Assembly: GCA_048213135.1 (NCBI GenBank)
Contig: PS015064.1
Coordinates: 37,208 to 101,207 of the forward strand
DNA: 64,000 bases
From: Reclinomonas americana ATCC 50394
Taxonomy: Eukaryota > Jakobida > Jakobea > Jakobida
Direction: 5' to 3'
Under the pieces are notes generated by a model. It had not been told where the DNA came from and did no database searches. It saw only the letters and a program-made list of their open reading frames with translations. The translations under genes and the position numbers were made by a program. Of the stretch, positions 45,501-60,500 are shown one piece after another (position 1 is the stretch's first letter; each line of letters begins with the position of its first letter).

Positions 45501-48500
45501 CAGTCATTGTGAAAGTAAAGGCGGTGAATCGGGCCACGCCACTCAGCGGCGTAATGGCAAGATTGCCAGCAGTCGGCAAATCATTGATGTCGAGTGTGAT
45601 GGAAGGAATAACTGGGGCGAGGCACGTCGATCCTGCGTCGATCCTGCATTCCGCACATAGATGCGAGTTCAGTAGCACGACTGCGAATACGTCTCGCTGA
45701 ATCGCTGATACCTTGCTCATACGCTCGCCACGAGAAGCTGGTGTCTGTGGGAGTGCCGAATGCAGTGGCGGTGATTGAAATCGAGCGCAGCGGATTCAGC
45801 CGTGCAGTTGAAGCACCGACAGCCAAGGGCGACTCGGAGACCTGTGCACCCAACACCACGATGAATAACAACCGCATCTCGTACCCAAGCAACAGAACGT
45901 CGACAAACCACTCTGAACGCGACAGATTCTCCTCCTTGGACTGTCACATCTGCGGTCGCATGCCGGGTGCGAGTTCCTCGAGTCACTGTGCACCCGAACG
46001 AGTAGCTGCAGGGAAGAGACATGAGAAGCCCATATCCCTCCTTGCGAGGCACTCTGAGTGATACTGCCACGCAACATGCCCGGCGTGCTGAAGCCAGCAG
46101 CAATGGTCAGCACCGCAGACCGCTCCGTCGAAACAACGGATGCCCCACAGGGTGTGCCCCCGAAAGAGCATGTCCACGTGAACACCACCGGCACGTCTCG
46201 CACCAGCGACCGAGTCCGGTCAACATCCACCATCGTGGCCTGCACAGTCACTTGTCCGCCGACACCAACCACCGGCCCCACGGCGGTCAACGACAGCTCC
46301 AAGTCATGGAACTCTGAGTGTACAGGTGACGAAACATAACACAAAATGAGTGTGACAAGATGGCAGGTACACGCAGAATGCGCACGCAACGAGTGACAAT
46401 AGTCTCCGCCGCTGGCGTCAAGTCTCCCGAGTTCGCGTCCGTGACGACAAACACGAAGAGATCGGAGTAGCCGGTGGCCGCCTCGAGGCCGGCCAGAGTG
46501 CACAGCACCGGAGTCGTCGAGGTCCTGTTGAACGTCAACCACGTGTGAATGAGAGAGTGATAAAGAGAGCGGGCAAGCACACACGGAAACTCACCACAAG
46601 CAGGGCGATGTAGTGGGATGCCAGTCGATGAGACGCGTCCGTCCGCTTGCTGCGCGCTTCTGAATGACTTGAAAACGCGGATTCGGTCTGACCAGAGTGG
46701 CAGTCAGCGCACCAGCAAAGAGGATAATCAGTGCAGTGACACTGGAGGAGGCTCACCCTTCTGCTGCATTTGGTGGGCCGTTGGCTTGAACAAACCTGCA
46801 AAGCACAAGCAAGATCACCACGTTCATAATCAGCCAGCTGATGACAATTTTGTAGAGCTCCCCCTCAGTGTCCCCCACTCCCCCACTTTGGCTTCTCAAC
46901 GCAACACTGGAGCCGTCGTATAAGTCGGGTTGCCGGCATTCCGCATTGTCGCCGTGTGCACAAGGAGAGTTTTCCCTGCATAGCCCGCATCAGCACGCTG
47001 CGATTCGAATAGAAGATGGAAGCACGCATGCACACGCACCCAAGACCAGCTGCTGACGCCCAAAGTCGTCGTCATTGGCGAGCGCCACACTCAGCGTGTA
47101 GTTCGTGTTCGGCTGCAGCCCGGTGGCCGTACACACCACGGTGTCGGTGTATGTCGTCGGCCACGGGCACGGATTTGGCAGTCGACAGCCAGAGCACTCC
47201 GTTGACAAACACCTGCACTCGTTCGCCAGAGGTGCGCTCATGCCAAGTTGAAGATAATGACGATCGCACACTGCGTGTCAGCGTCGAAAACGTGCGTTGC
47301 ATGGCAAGTGTCACATTTTCTGGGTGGCGCAACAGGTCTGTCACGGCCAGCTGGTCAGCGATGCTTGTTTCTGCAGTTTGGGGCGACGCATTCGCACAAC
47401 CAGTGAGCGTAGTGGCGCAAAGTGGGAAACCACTTCTCTTCAGTGAGACTGACCAGTACCCAGCGAGTAGCTGCCTGCTCGGTGAAATGCTCCCTCAGAC
47501 GGCGCAGCAGTGTAGTCGACGCAGACAGCATACCAGGATTTGAATCGATTCAATCGGAATCCGCTCAGTACAACTTCGTGAGTTGTATCCACAGACGTGG
47601 TGCTCTGCCACGCAGTCGCCAAGTCGACTGCCAGCGTGCCATTGCGTGTCGGTGCCAACAATGGCGCCACGCAGGACGTCGCCCACGGCATGCTGACATC
47701 GTCGACGGGTTCCAGTCGCACCGCCCGCAGCGAGGTCCGCGGCTCCAGTCCCAGAGTCGCGCGGCGGGATCATTTGCAGGAAGAACGAGCGGATCAATCG
47801 TCTCCACACGTGCTGCAGTCGGGCGGGGGCGCACAAGTGAGACTCTTGCCAGTTTCATAAATGGGGGCTTGCATAACAGACCAACAAAAATGTACACAGC
47901 CTCCTTGACATTGAAGAAGGCGCCATTTGGGTCGGCTGCAGCGGCGTCGAAACACAGCGAGAAAAGGCCGGCTGTTAGCCCGCTGGCCACCGTGATGAGC
48001 ATGCGAGTGTCGCCATTCGTCGACTGCAGCGACACCGTGTCGGAGCTGTCAATGGTCAACGAGCCGGTGGCAACACTGGCCGCCGGCAGGACCGTGCACA
48101 CTGTGGCCTCACGCTCAAAACGGACGCGGCGCAGCAGAAATTGCGGCTGCAGAGCGACGCCGCTGACGGTAAAGATGGAGTTTGGCACATTCTCGAGAAC
48201 CGTCACAGGTGTGAAGGAGGCCACGGAAGCTGCGAATGCGACGCAGAGTCAGCAGAGCACCTTCAAGTGGGACAGGATGAAGGAGATAGGCTTGTCAGCG
48301 CAAGATGGGCATTGACTGCGTGCAAAGCAAGACACAAACTCTTCCCGGTGTCCGACTCAAAAGTCTCTGAAACGATGAGCGACTGTCTTTTGACTGAGAA
48401 CAGGCACCTCTTCGTTTTCACGCATCACTCTCCTTTCTCCCCTTCCTCTCCCCCCTCCCTCTCTTTCCCCACCCTCGCCACTCACCGATGGCAGCACTGC

Positions 48501-51500
48501 CGTACTGCACAAAGAGTGGCTGCGAGTACGCCGACAGATCGACACACACGGCATATGTGTCGAGCGGCAGCGCGCCGGCTTCAATAACAACTTGCGAGCC
48601 ATCTGTGTCGTCCGCCACAGCACCAAAGAGGAACGGCATCGACACTGTGCCCGTTGCTGGACTGCTGCCAGCAGCAGCACACGTGGTCGACGCCTCAAAC
48701 CGCACACTCCGCACACTCACATTCGCACGCAATCCGTCACCCGAGATCGTGAAGCGCGCGGTTGCATCTCGCCGGAAGAACAACAGCGGAGCAACACCGA
48801 CAACGTGCGGAACATACAGCTCACGCACAATCGGCGACACAGTCAGTAGTTGCTCCGGCCACTTTTGCAGTGCAGTGGTGGGTGAGTCGGAGACGAGCTC
48901 AACGCACACCGTCCAGCGTCCGGCAGGCACACCGGCGGCAAAGAGAATTTGGAGACTGGTGAAGCTCGCATTGGCAGACAGCGCAGAGGGAGTGATGGAA
49001 GTGACCGGCGACGGAAACGTGCACGAGGCGCCGCGTTGCAGGACCACACTTCGCAGGGCGCCCACAGGATCCATGGCGAAGCCGGTGAGTGTGACGACAG
49101 AGGAGATTGCGTTTGGAAGCACAGTGACTGGTTGCATCAGTGTGGCGATGGCTGTCACAACGTGCATGTGGGTACGGAGTGCTTGACGAAGAGGATTCAC
49201 AAGACGGCAACACAAACCGACAAAGAGGCGGCGCGAGGATACTTGCGTCGGCGCACCGTCCGGAGCCGCTGCTGTCCACTTCACACAGACGCAAAAGACG
49301 CCGGTGGGAATTCCATTGTTGCCGTCCGTGTTCAGTGGCACCAAGGCGACACTGCCGTCGACCACTCCACTCGGATTCGTCACTCGCGCACCAAGTACCA
49401 CCACAGACCCCGCGGGAAGTAGGTTCAACGCTGCACATGAGGGTGCGGGGGTAAAGATGACTTGATCGATGCTGCTGCTAGTCAGCCCCATCCCTGCACC
49501 ACAGCGCAATCTTGAGCAAATCCCGACAGAAGAGGGACAGAGTTGCGCTACCCCATGACCCCGTCCCTCCTTCCCTGCCTCATACATACATACCGATGAT
49601 TGTCACCGGTATCAGGGATGCACTGGCGAGAAGAACTGGTGGCGAAAACGAGTCGGCTCGTCCGACCGACAACAAGAGCACGGAGGGTCCAGGGGTGAGG
49701 GTGTTTGGTGGATCGGCGGCATATTCCACACAGATCTGTGAATCGCAGTTAGACAAACTGCCATTCTGAATTCGGTGTCATCGACGTGCGCGCTGCTTAC
49801 CTTATACACTGTCGGCGACAAGCCACCCTGCGGGACAATCACTTGCAACATGTCGTCGGCTGCACTTGCAGCTTGTAGCGCGCTAGCACGCAGCGGAGTC
49901 TGGTCGCACGTGCCGACAGATGCGGATGATGCCACAGGCGAAAAGTACACGTTGCGCACGGCTGCTGCAGGCCGAAGGCCCGAGCCGACCAACACGATCG
50001 ATGAGCCAGACACGGATGCCAGCACGCTGGGTAGTGTCACCGAGACGACGCCAGCTATGCAAAGTGCAAACAGTCACGACGAGGCTGGCAACTATCATCA
50101 ACACAGCACGTCAATGTCGCTCACCCAAATTCAATACGCTGCCGACCTTGACAAATGAGGCGACAGGATTGCTGTTCAACAAGTCAATGCACACACTCCA
50201 CTGCCCAAGCAGCAGCGTCGGCATGTTGCCGATGGAAATCGTGAACGCCGGCAAGCCGTTCAGAGATGGCGCTTGCGTCATCTCCGCGACCACAAAGTTG
50301 CGCGACAGCGATGTACTTGCGGTCTGTGCACCAACGGAACACTGCAGGCCACGCTCCATGCGAACGGCGCGAATCATGTCCAATCCAAGGCCAATGCCCG
50401 CCAGCGTGAGAGGTGCCACGGTGCTGGCGGATGAGATAAAGTCGGGCGAAAACATCGTGACACCTGTGCACGAAAAATCAGGATGAATGAAAAGATTCTC
50501 CTCCGACCAACTCGCCACACACCGCGGCTGCAAATGCTTGTGAACTTGAAGAGCGGAGGACACGTGCATGACCCGTCGCCAGCGACACCAGAGTTGCATA
50601 CGCCGCCATTCTGGCACGGGCAAGCTGTGGAAGACAAATATAGACGCATTGGCTAGCAGTACAGGAAACAAGAGGGCACAAAGGACTCACGGGTGCAAAC
50701 TGGGCCATACGCGACCGAAGAGCAGTCAGACGTGGTAAACGACTGAATGCTGCCTCGCTGCATCGACGATGCATCCAGGATGCGATAATAGTACGTGGTG
50801 AGTGGGAACAGATTTTGAACGGTCGCCGTGACAACCACACTGCTGGTGGATGGTGATGGAGTGGCGTCGACGGTGGCAACAGGTACTGACAGACTGCGAA
50901 CAACTCGAGCACTGGTGTTCTGATCTACAACAGTGGTACAAGGAGCACCAGTCAGAATGGAGTTGCACCACTGTAGCTGGTGGGTGAAGAAACCAAACCG
51001 GAGATTGCCAGAATGCGAGTCCGTGGTTCGAATGCGACACCCACCTACGAATACGTGCGTGGTGAGCAGAACAGAATACATTTCTCCTGCAGCACGTACA
51101 ACTTACTGGAGTGCGAAAAGTGGCAGTGAGTGGAGAGCCATTATCGTCGCCAGCTTGCCCAGTGCCGGCCACTGTTGTGACTCCAGATCCGTCAATAACA
51201 CGAACGCGCTTGGTTCCGTACTAATCGCAGCAAAACGTAGCACTGAGTAATCGTTGCGCATACGACACGTGGAAGAGGCGTAACAGCGATTACGCAACGT
51301 CAACAACGTACAAATTTCCAGTAATTGGATCCAGGGTGATGCCCTTTGCAGTTGTGAACAGTGCGTCGGTCCCCGCACCGTCCATGTAACCAGGACTGAT
51401 AGGGTTACCAACAATGAGGGTGGCCACAAATGTGGCGGTGTCAACCCGGAAAATTCCGTGATTTCCACTGTCGCACACGTACAGGAAACCGCGCAGCTTG

Positions 51501-54500
51501 TCGAAGGCTACTTGCTGCAACTGCGTAGTCAGAGCCACGGTGGACGTTATTGCTGGAGTTGTGATCGCTCCGTTATCAATATTAACACATCTGCGACAGC
51601 ATTGTTCAAGTGTCAGCATTGCGATCATGCTCTGTGTCGCCGATGGCAGTCCAGTGAGCCGAACCGAAGCGGGCCTGAGTGCGATACAAAGGCCACGCGA
51701 GATGCGAAGTCTACCGCGATACCCAGCGGAACAGAAAACTGGCCACTGGCCAGCGTGGTGACTTGTCCACCAGTCAGTTTTCGCACAGCGTTGTTGCTCT
51801 GCAGTGAGAATGCTTAAGTATGAATCAGTTGATCCTGAGCTCAGCGAGCAAGTAACTGTGTCAGCAATGTACACCTCCGTTCCTAGAGGATCTACTGCCA
51901 CTGCATTCGGGCTGCGAGAGACAACGGTTAGCATCCTTGCTCACCAATGTAATCGCCTGCAAGCAGCAATACTGACCCATTGAACAAGGCTGATGTCGCC
52001 GGTCCATTCGTAAGTCCCGGAGAGTTGTACACTCCGGCGATGGTTGACACGACGGCTCCGGGACTGATCTTCCTGATTGTTTGACGACTGTAGTGGTATT
52101 CGTGTGAGGCAAAGTGCAGGCGGAATCAGCTATAGGTCAACTTCAGTAAGTCACGCACACTAAATCCGGGATGTAGATATTGCCAATGTCATCGGCGGCG
52201 CCAGCCTGTCAGTCGAGTAACAACATAAGCCAACCCCCTGCTCGCCAAAGAGGGAGAAAAATGAGAACGCAACGCCCGGCCCGCCAAATCGTGCCGCCGA
52301 TCCAACGCCATCATCTGGGCCGTTCTGCCCAAATGCTCCAGCTAGCGTGCCCACCACCGGCTGTGCGTCGAACGGCGAAGTCGACAGCTCAAACCGTGGA
52401 GTCACGCCACTGGATTGCACTCTGCCGAGCAGGGTGGCACTAGTGATAGTGATGTCCCCAACAGATAGCGTGCTCACAATTCCCGCGGCTGTGAGGTGAT
52501 AGAAAACCTGTCAGGGAAAGCAATGCGCAGGTAGGGCAGGGTACGGTGGTCACGGTACGCAACTGACAGGCTGGAGCGGCGAACGAGTGGAAAAGGCAAC
52601 AATCAAGCCTCGTGCTGATACAATGTTGGTGGCACGGAAGAAGTACGTTGCAGATGGAAACAGTGGCGTGGTCAGCGATGCGATGCGCGTCGCAATAGAG
52701 CTGGTGGGCGGCATGGCACTTAGGCGCCAGGAGGGGAGTGCAAGAAGGCGGATGGCGTGATTGCTGGAATAAGCCAGAAGGAGGGAGCGTGTGAGTATAA
52801 ACGCTAGACCATGCAAAGCGTCGACACCAACGAGCAGCACCTGCCACAAACAGGCCCCCTCGAATCCAGGCCACACCATTCTGTGAGTGAGCACCCTGGT
52901 AAGCATCGCTGCGGGTCAACCCCATACAAGACATTGACCAATTCATACCGGCAAGTTGAGTCGCGATGACCCAGCAAACCCATCAGCAGTGCCTGGTACA
53001 GTAGCCAAGCCAGCCAAGGTGCTGACTTGCGCTTTAATGGGGTCGATCTGTCGAATGGCGGAATTGTTTGTCTGCGACAGCACACTGTTGGGTCTATCGG
53101 CTCTACTGCAGTGCATGGCTCGAGCAGGGACGCAACATCTGCAACGTAGACCACGTTATCAAGGCTGACGGTGATGCCCGCTGGACTATTGAATCGTGAC
53201 ACGCTGGTTGCCGCTCCATCCGCAGAGCCGACGCTGCCGGATATACCAGCCAACGTGGAAACCGTGGCAGTGGCCAGAATAATTTTGCGAATGGTGTGGT
53301 TACCAGTGTCTGCCACATACAGCAGCGTGTCCGCACTCGCCAGCGCCACTGCACTTGGCGTATTGAGCCGTGCAGCAGATCCTACTCCATCTGTGCTAAC
53401 AGCTGAACCGGACGCGCCAGCAACAACTTGCGTAGCTCCAGCTAGTGTCACAGACCTGAGAAGTGCAGCATGGTGACGATTTAGTTCCACGGCAAGAGGG
53501 TGCATGAATTTATGTGGAGAGTACGTACAGAATAGTGTGGTGGCCGCTGTCGGCCACGTACACCAGCTGGTTCGCGGTAATGGCCAATCCGCGAGGCGCA
53601 GACAAATTAAGATTCGTGGTCAGGGTATCCACTGTGACACCACTGATGCGCCGCACATTGGTGTTACCGTCCTGGAAGCACATCATGTGAGGCGATGATG
53701 ATGCGCAATGTGAGGGAGCGAGACACCAAAACCTCCACGACAAATGTGTCGCCGGTGACTTGGTGCACGGCAACGCCTGTGGGACTGTTTGTGCCATACA
53801 GGTCAATGAGCGGGTTTGACATAATGCGCAGAAATATGGTCCGAATACCTCGAGAACATGGCTGACGACACGGATCCATCCAGAGTTCCAGGCTGACCAG
53901 TGCCGGCAATTGTCGACACCAGGCCACTAAAACTCATTCGCCGAATCTTGTGGTTGCTGCGCATCGAATGAGCGGAGGCAGCGAACCGTGACAAGCGGAA
54001 TCGATGCAACGCAACTTTCGATCCGCAATGACCATAGAGCCAGTCGACGCATCCGCTGCAATGCCCTGCAAACCTCTGATGTTCAGCAAGCGGAAACCAC
54101 ATGACAGCTTCCCCGATCGCTTCATGCTCACCCATGGAATGGAGAACGCGGCGCTTGCTCCTTGTCCATCTGCTGCACCGGAGATGCCAGGCGCGCCAGC
54201 AATCGTCGACAGCAGCGTAACACCAGACGCAAATGTGGATGGCGACAGCGAGACATCGAAAGCGCCTGTCATCTGGACACCGACGCCGTTCGGGTCGATG
54301 AAACCATTGAGAATCGCTGTGGTGGTGGTGACAGCAGTGGCGACATTGGTGGTGGCTACGGGAACTATGGACAAGTGTGGTAAGGAAACAATAATTACGT
54401 GCTTAATCAAGCATCCAGAACTGCACTCGTACTCACAGAGCACAACAGAGAATGCCTGGGTGGTGAACTGCAAAACAGAGCCGACTCGATTACTGTTTGT

Positions 54501-57500
54501 GTCTACGGCTCGGAAGACGTATGCTGTCGACGGCAGAAGAGAGGAGACTGTCGCAGAAAAGCTCGTTGGCGTGGTTGCAGTGGACGGACTTGCCGTAATC
54601 GTCACCGGCGGCAACACGGCCAGTCGCAGGGAGCCATTGTCGGAGTCTGGCACGGCAGTCGTGCATCAGACAGCAGTCAAGGGTCAAGAAGGACAGCAAG
54701 AAATGACTCACCGGCAATCACCAAGCCGTGTGCAAATGCAGCCAACCCGCGCTGTGCCTTGGCGTGAGCTCTTGGTGTGCGCCGAACACCGACAATGTCT
54801 TGACACACTCACCACAGTGCTCAGACGCGACGTATTGCCTGCCCCGTCAACAAACCCCGCCGTTGCAACGACGCCAAGCAGCGTGGACACTCTATCGCCA
54901 CAAATGCGACACATTAGTAAATGCTCCAATCTCGACATACCCACCACCAAGCACGCAGCGCAACGTCAGCAACATACAGCGTGTTTCCATCCGTACTGGT
55001 AGCAATGTGCGCCGGCAACTGGAACATTGCGGAGGTAAGTGTCCCGTCAAGAGCCCCGGAGACACCCACTTTGCCGGCGACAAGTGAGACGGTGGCGGTG
55101 TTCAAGTCGATCTTGCGAATGACCCGATTGCCCTGATCTACCACATAGAGAGCGCTACCATCTGCGGCAAGTGACACCGCGGAAGGGGAATTGAAACGCG
55201 CACTCGCGCCGACTCCATTCACTGAGCCACTAACGCCGGGAGCCCCAGCGACAATCGTCACTGACCCAGCAAATGCAAGGCGCCTGTGAAGCAAAGCGGA
55301 TGTGAGTAAAGCGACAATAACAAAGCGTCGTCCGTCCGCAGCATGCCCAACCGAATCGTATGGTCGAGAGCATCCGCCACGTACACACACTCGTGTGCAA
55401 ATGACCCGTCAACGGCGATGCCCTGCGGCAACCTGAAGTCGCTGCTAACGGTGGATACTTGGCCATTGGCAATCTTGCGCAGCGAATGGCTACCCTCCTG
55501 TGACCACGGACAATGGATGAGAACATCACATCACCTATGGGCTAACCTGGTGCAGTGCAGACTCACTTCAGCGACATACACCTCGCGATTCTGACTGTCA
55601 AATCCAACCCCCGTTGGGCTGTGAACAGCAATGAGAAGACGATCAGCATCGTGTGTGCACATGACGCCAGTCATTATCCAGTGCAGACCACGCACCGTGA
55701 GAAACGTGCTGTTTCCGCCGGACCATCGACGCTGCCAACAGCCCCAGTACCCGCCAACAACGTGACCGTGCCGGCGAGCGTCACCGTCCGCACGACATTG
55801 GCTCTGTTGGGTGTGTGATAAAAGCATCAGTGGATGACTGCGAGGAAGGGCGGATAAACATGACGCACTGATAGTCGGTGACGAAGAACGTTGCGCTGCT
55901 TGCATCCAATGCCACGCCCTAATTTTTCATCAGATAAAGGAAACGGATGTTATGACACGCTTACCGGCAACAAGCATCCTCACTGCATGAGCCTGACGCA
56001 CCCATGGACTCGTGAATGCCCCGCTGCTGGAAGCAACCAGGGTGGACAGGACAGGCACCGAGCTGCCAATGGCGGCGGACGAGAGAGCAAAATTGAAAGC
56101 ATTGCTGGTGCCGCCAGTATCAACTGTTGCATTCAGAACAGCGCTGGTTGCGGTGACTGACGACGCAGCCAGCGTGCTCACATTGGGTGCTGTGAGGCAA
56201 GGAAATGAGTACCAGCGTCAACTCCACACGGACTGTCGACTTGCTCACAAACCCGCACTCGCCGGCATCGTGGTAAACTGACTTGACTGGGGGCGAGCCG
56301 ACAAGTCGGAGAGACTGACAAATCGATACACGTATGTCGTCGACGGCAGCAATTGCCACACACTCAATAAAGCCGAAAAGCTGGTGCCACCACTGCTACT
56401 GAAAGGGCTGATAGCGGTCACGTTGGGTGGGATGGTGACAAGCCGTATCCGTGAAGATCCACCATCTGTTTTACACCGAACACGATGAGTTCAACACCTT
56501 TCACCATGAACGAGGAGATCATCAGCACACAAATGCACCAGAAACAAACAGAGTGCCATGCATGGCTGACATCATGCCCGGCGAACTGAATGTGGCGTTG
56601 ACGCCGTAGCCGTCGACGGCAGCAATGGTTGCGGAGGATGCTCCTGCAACAACTATTAACTGACTGCCGGCGACATATCGGATGCAATTGTTGCCCGTCT
56701 GTAAGCCGCAACCATTAGCTTGATCGTAAAGAGGGGCAGCGAGAGAGACGGAGATCATATGAGACGCAACATCAGCCACGAATATAGTCAGTGCATCTGG
56801 GTAAACGACGACGCCGGTAGGGTTATTCAAGAGTGTGCCAGAGGCGCCAGACATGCCCGGCAGACCAGCAACGAGAGTGACAATGAATGTGCTCAGGTCC
56901 ACTGCGCGGATCACGTGGTTGCCACTATCGGCCACCAACAGTCGCTTTGCCGTTGAATCCAGTGCGATTCCAGTTGGTTGATTAAATGAAGCCGTGGTGG
57001 CAACACCATTTGCGTATCCGCTGCTTCCTCGAGTACCAGCCAGCACGCTTGCAAGCCCACTGGCAGAGACGCGACTGCGACACGAAGACGATGAGACAGG
57101 TGGTGCAGCAAGCGTGTCGCCCCACCGGGCGGAAAACGCACAAGATAACGTGCAGCGCAGCATCGGCCACATAGAACTCGCCACCGGCAAATTCGGCGAC
57201 CGCAACTCCTCGAGGAGCCTGAAAATCAGTCGTCACTGTGGACACTTGACTCGCTGACAAGCGACGAAGGCTGCGGTTGCCATCCTACAATATCACAACA
57301 ACAATGACGACACGCGCACAGGCGCCGAGAACATAGCTTCGAATTGGCGCACCTCGGTAACAAGAATGTCGCCATTGCGTCCATCGACAACTACGCCAAA
57401 CGGTCTGCGACAAACGTGGTCATACAAGCAGCCCGTCACCCGCAGCACATCATGCAGCATACGCACCGAGAGAAGCTGGCCGCAGCATATGGACCATCTG

Positions 57501-60500
57501 ACGAGCCCGAGACACCGAGAGTGCCGGCAAGCGTGCTCACGCTGCCATCCGTACCCACTGATCGGATCACATGGTTGCTGCACAAAGGAAAGAAAGGTGA
57601 GTCCGACCTCGCAAGGGAGCAAGGGCAAAAACACACATGTACACAGGCGGTACGAGCGTACTTTGTATCGCACACGACAATGCGACCGGAGGTCCAGTCC
57701 ACCGCCACTCCCTGTTGTGATTGCCAATTACAATGCAAGTAAGGTCGCGAGTCTGGTCACAATGGACAACGTTGAACAACACACCATGGGCGACGACAAC
57801 GACAGTCTGCTGTCCACTGCCGATGACCCAGCTAGTGTGGACACTGTGGTCGCACCACTGCCGAAAAGATCGGCCGACGTGGTCAGCTCGAAACAGAAAG
57901 AGTTGGCCGAAGAGCTTGTGAGGGTTGCTGTGCCGGTCAATGTGGCCGAATTCAAACCGACACTGCTGGCGGAGTTTGTGGTCAACAAAGTCACTGAGAT
58001 GAGCACACGAAAAGTGAGTAATCAGCGTGCCAGTTGTCCCGGGTCAGAAATGTTTGACTGTCACCCACCGAGATTCGTGGTGACAGAGGCCGTGGACGAT
58101 CGAAAAGGCGAGTTCAGGTCTACGACACGGTAGGTGTATGACAAGCCCGAAACTAGTGCGACGCTAGCCGTCAGAGTGACCGACGTGGATCCAGTCGCAG
58201 TGGCGGGCGTCGTGGCGTATGGACTCGGCGGCAGCGTGATGATTCGGATGGCACTGTCGCCAGTGACAGTATCGTTTGTCGTCAGTGTCACAGTGGAGCC
58301 CTCGACGACTACGCCGTGCTGCAGAATGGGGAAAATGGCGCAAAATGAGACAGCTTCCTCGTTGACTACATGCAAGGCAGATCGTACCGGTGTTGGGAAA
58401 GATGCAGAGGTGAGTGGTCCATCATTGGCGGTGGACCAAGCTGGTGAACCTGCAAGTGTGCTCACACTACCGGATGCCGCAATCACCCGCACCGTGTGAT
58501 TGCCAGCCTGGCGCGACAGAAAACGATGTAAATCTTACGCTTGTTGATGAGCACCACCAGCACACCAAGGCGACTCACCTCCACAACGAACAGAGAGCCT
58601 GAGAGATGCTCGAATGCCACTCCTATCGGATCGCGGAAGAAGGCACCACCCGGAGCACCATCAGTATATCCCGGTGACGACGACTGACCGGCCACTGTAG
58701 TGACTGCCATGGTGGCCAGCACGATCTTGCGCACGATGAGGTTGCCGGTGTCGGCGACGTAGAGCACTTTCTGATTCGAGTCCAGGGCGAGACCGATCGG
58801 TGAATGAAATGAGGCGCCGGTGCCTACAGCGTCTGTACTGCCCGGAACACCGACCGAGCCGGCGATGGTGGCCACCAGTCCTCGGAAAGACACACGACTG
58901 TGGCGAACACAATCAGTGTGCGCGCGAATGCGTGCAACAAGCGGTCTGCACGAACGGACGCCAGTAGCTCACCGCACGGTATGCAACGAGTCGGTGACGA
59001 ACAGGCATTCACGATCGGCGAGCGAATCCACAGCAATGCCTCGTGGCTCCGTGAATCGCGCGTCGCTGCGAATGCCGTCATCGTGACCGGCTGCGCCGGC
59101 AACAGAGCCCGCCAGGGTCGAAAGCACACCAGCGGACAGCTTGCGAATGGCATTGTTGCCGCTCTGTATCCAGGGTTGAGAGGCGCGCACGTCTGCAACA
59201 CCCGGAGGAGAGACAGACAACTGCTACATACATCAACAATAAAAACGTCTCCAGTTCCCCGGTCGATCCCAACAGAAGTCGGACTGGGTGGGAGACCCAA
59301 AGTCAGCCCTGTCACTAAACGTTGCTTCGCATGCACTGAGTGAATCACAGACCTGGACAACAGAGCACTGGTCGCCGCGCCTTCGACAAAGCCGGCGACG
59401 CCAATCTGACCGGCGAGAATCGTCTGGACTCCGATGGCCGACACGGAACGAACAACGTGATCTCTGAGAGGCGAGTATAGAGGCCAGTGAGATGAAAGCA
59501 AAACAATGCATAGACACACAAAGGATCTTTTCAGTCTCGCGTGAAGGTGCGTGCAAGCCAGCTCGCAAATCACCTCGCATCAGCCACAAGGACGCTACCG
59601 CTCCCGTCCACAGCCAAACCCTGCGCCGAGTACCGAGAGGTAAGCACATGCATAATCTCACAGCCAGTCGAGATGAAGTTGCCACCAACCATAAAGCCGA
59701 CTATTGCAGCGGGATCCGACGGAGGTGGCGGAGCTCGCGTGACAGTCTTCAAGGTCGATACCAGTGGAGCATCGCCAAATGCATCTGGCGACCTTGCCAC
59801 CTGCACGGTGCCCTGAACAGGGAATCCATTTTGAGGGTTAACACGCGCGCTGAAGGTAGCGGCCGTAAGCGCGCGAGTCAGCGAGTTTGTCGACAATGAG
59901 ACCGTTGGTGTAATCCAAGTGGGCGCTGATGGGGCAAGTTGCAGTGAGGGAGCGAGCTCAAGCGAGTACCACGTTTTCAAAGCGTGAGAAATACCTGCGG
60001 AGGTGGTGATGGAAACCACGGTGCCGGAGAGTACGGGTGTGGATGCTGCCGCACGCACAAAGTATGTCGTCGCCGGCATCAACTGTGAAACTGTCGCGGA
60101 AAATGTCACCAGCTGCGAATCGCCCGCTGCGGTGGACGCAGAGGCGGCGACCGTGGTTGCTGGGAGCGCGACCTGCCGAAGTAGCACATTTCCCGTGTCT
60201 AACGCAGCAGTTAGTCAGTCTCAACAACGACCAAACGAGGCATGACAAAGTGGGGCAAACGCGCCAGCAACAAGCAGTCGTCCACGCGCCAAGTCAACAG
60301 CAAGCCCACGCTGGCAAGAGTTGGAGTAGATGATGAGGGACTGAATGAGGAAAGGGAGCGGAAGAACAGAACTGCCGGCACACACCGGAGACGACAGCCG
60401 TGAATTGCTAACAGAGCCGTCTGCCAATCCACTTGTACCAGGTAAGCCGGCGACAACACCAAGAGAGCCGTCCACCAACGACACGCGTCGAACAACGTGA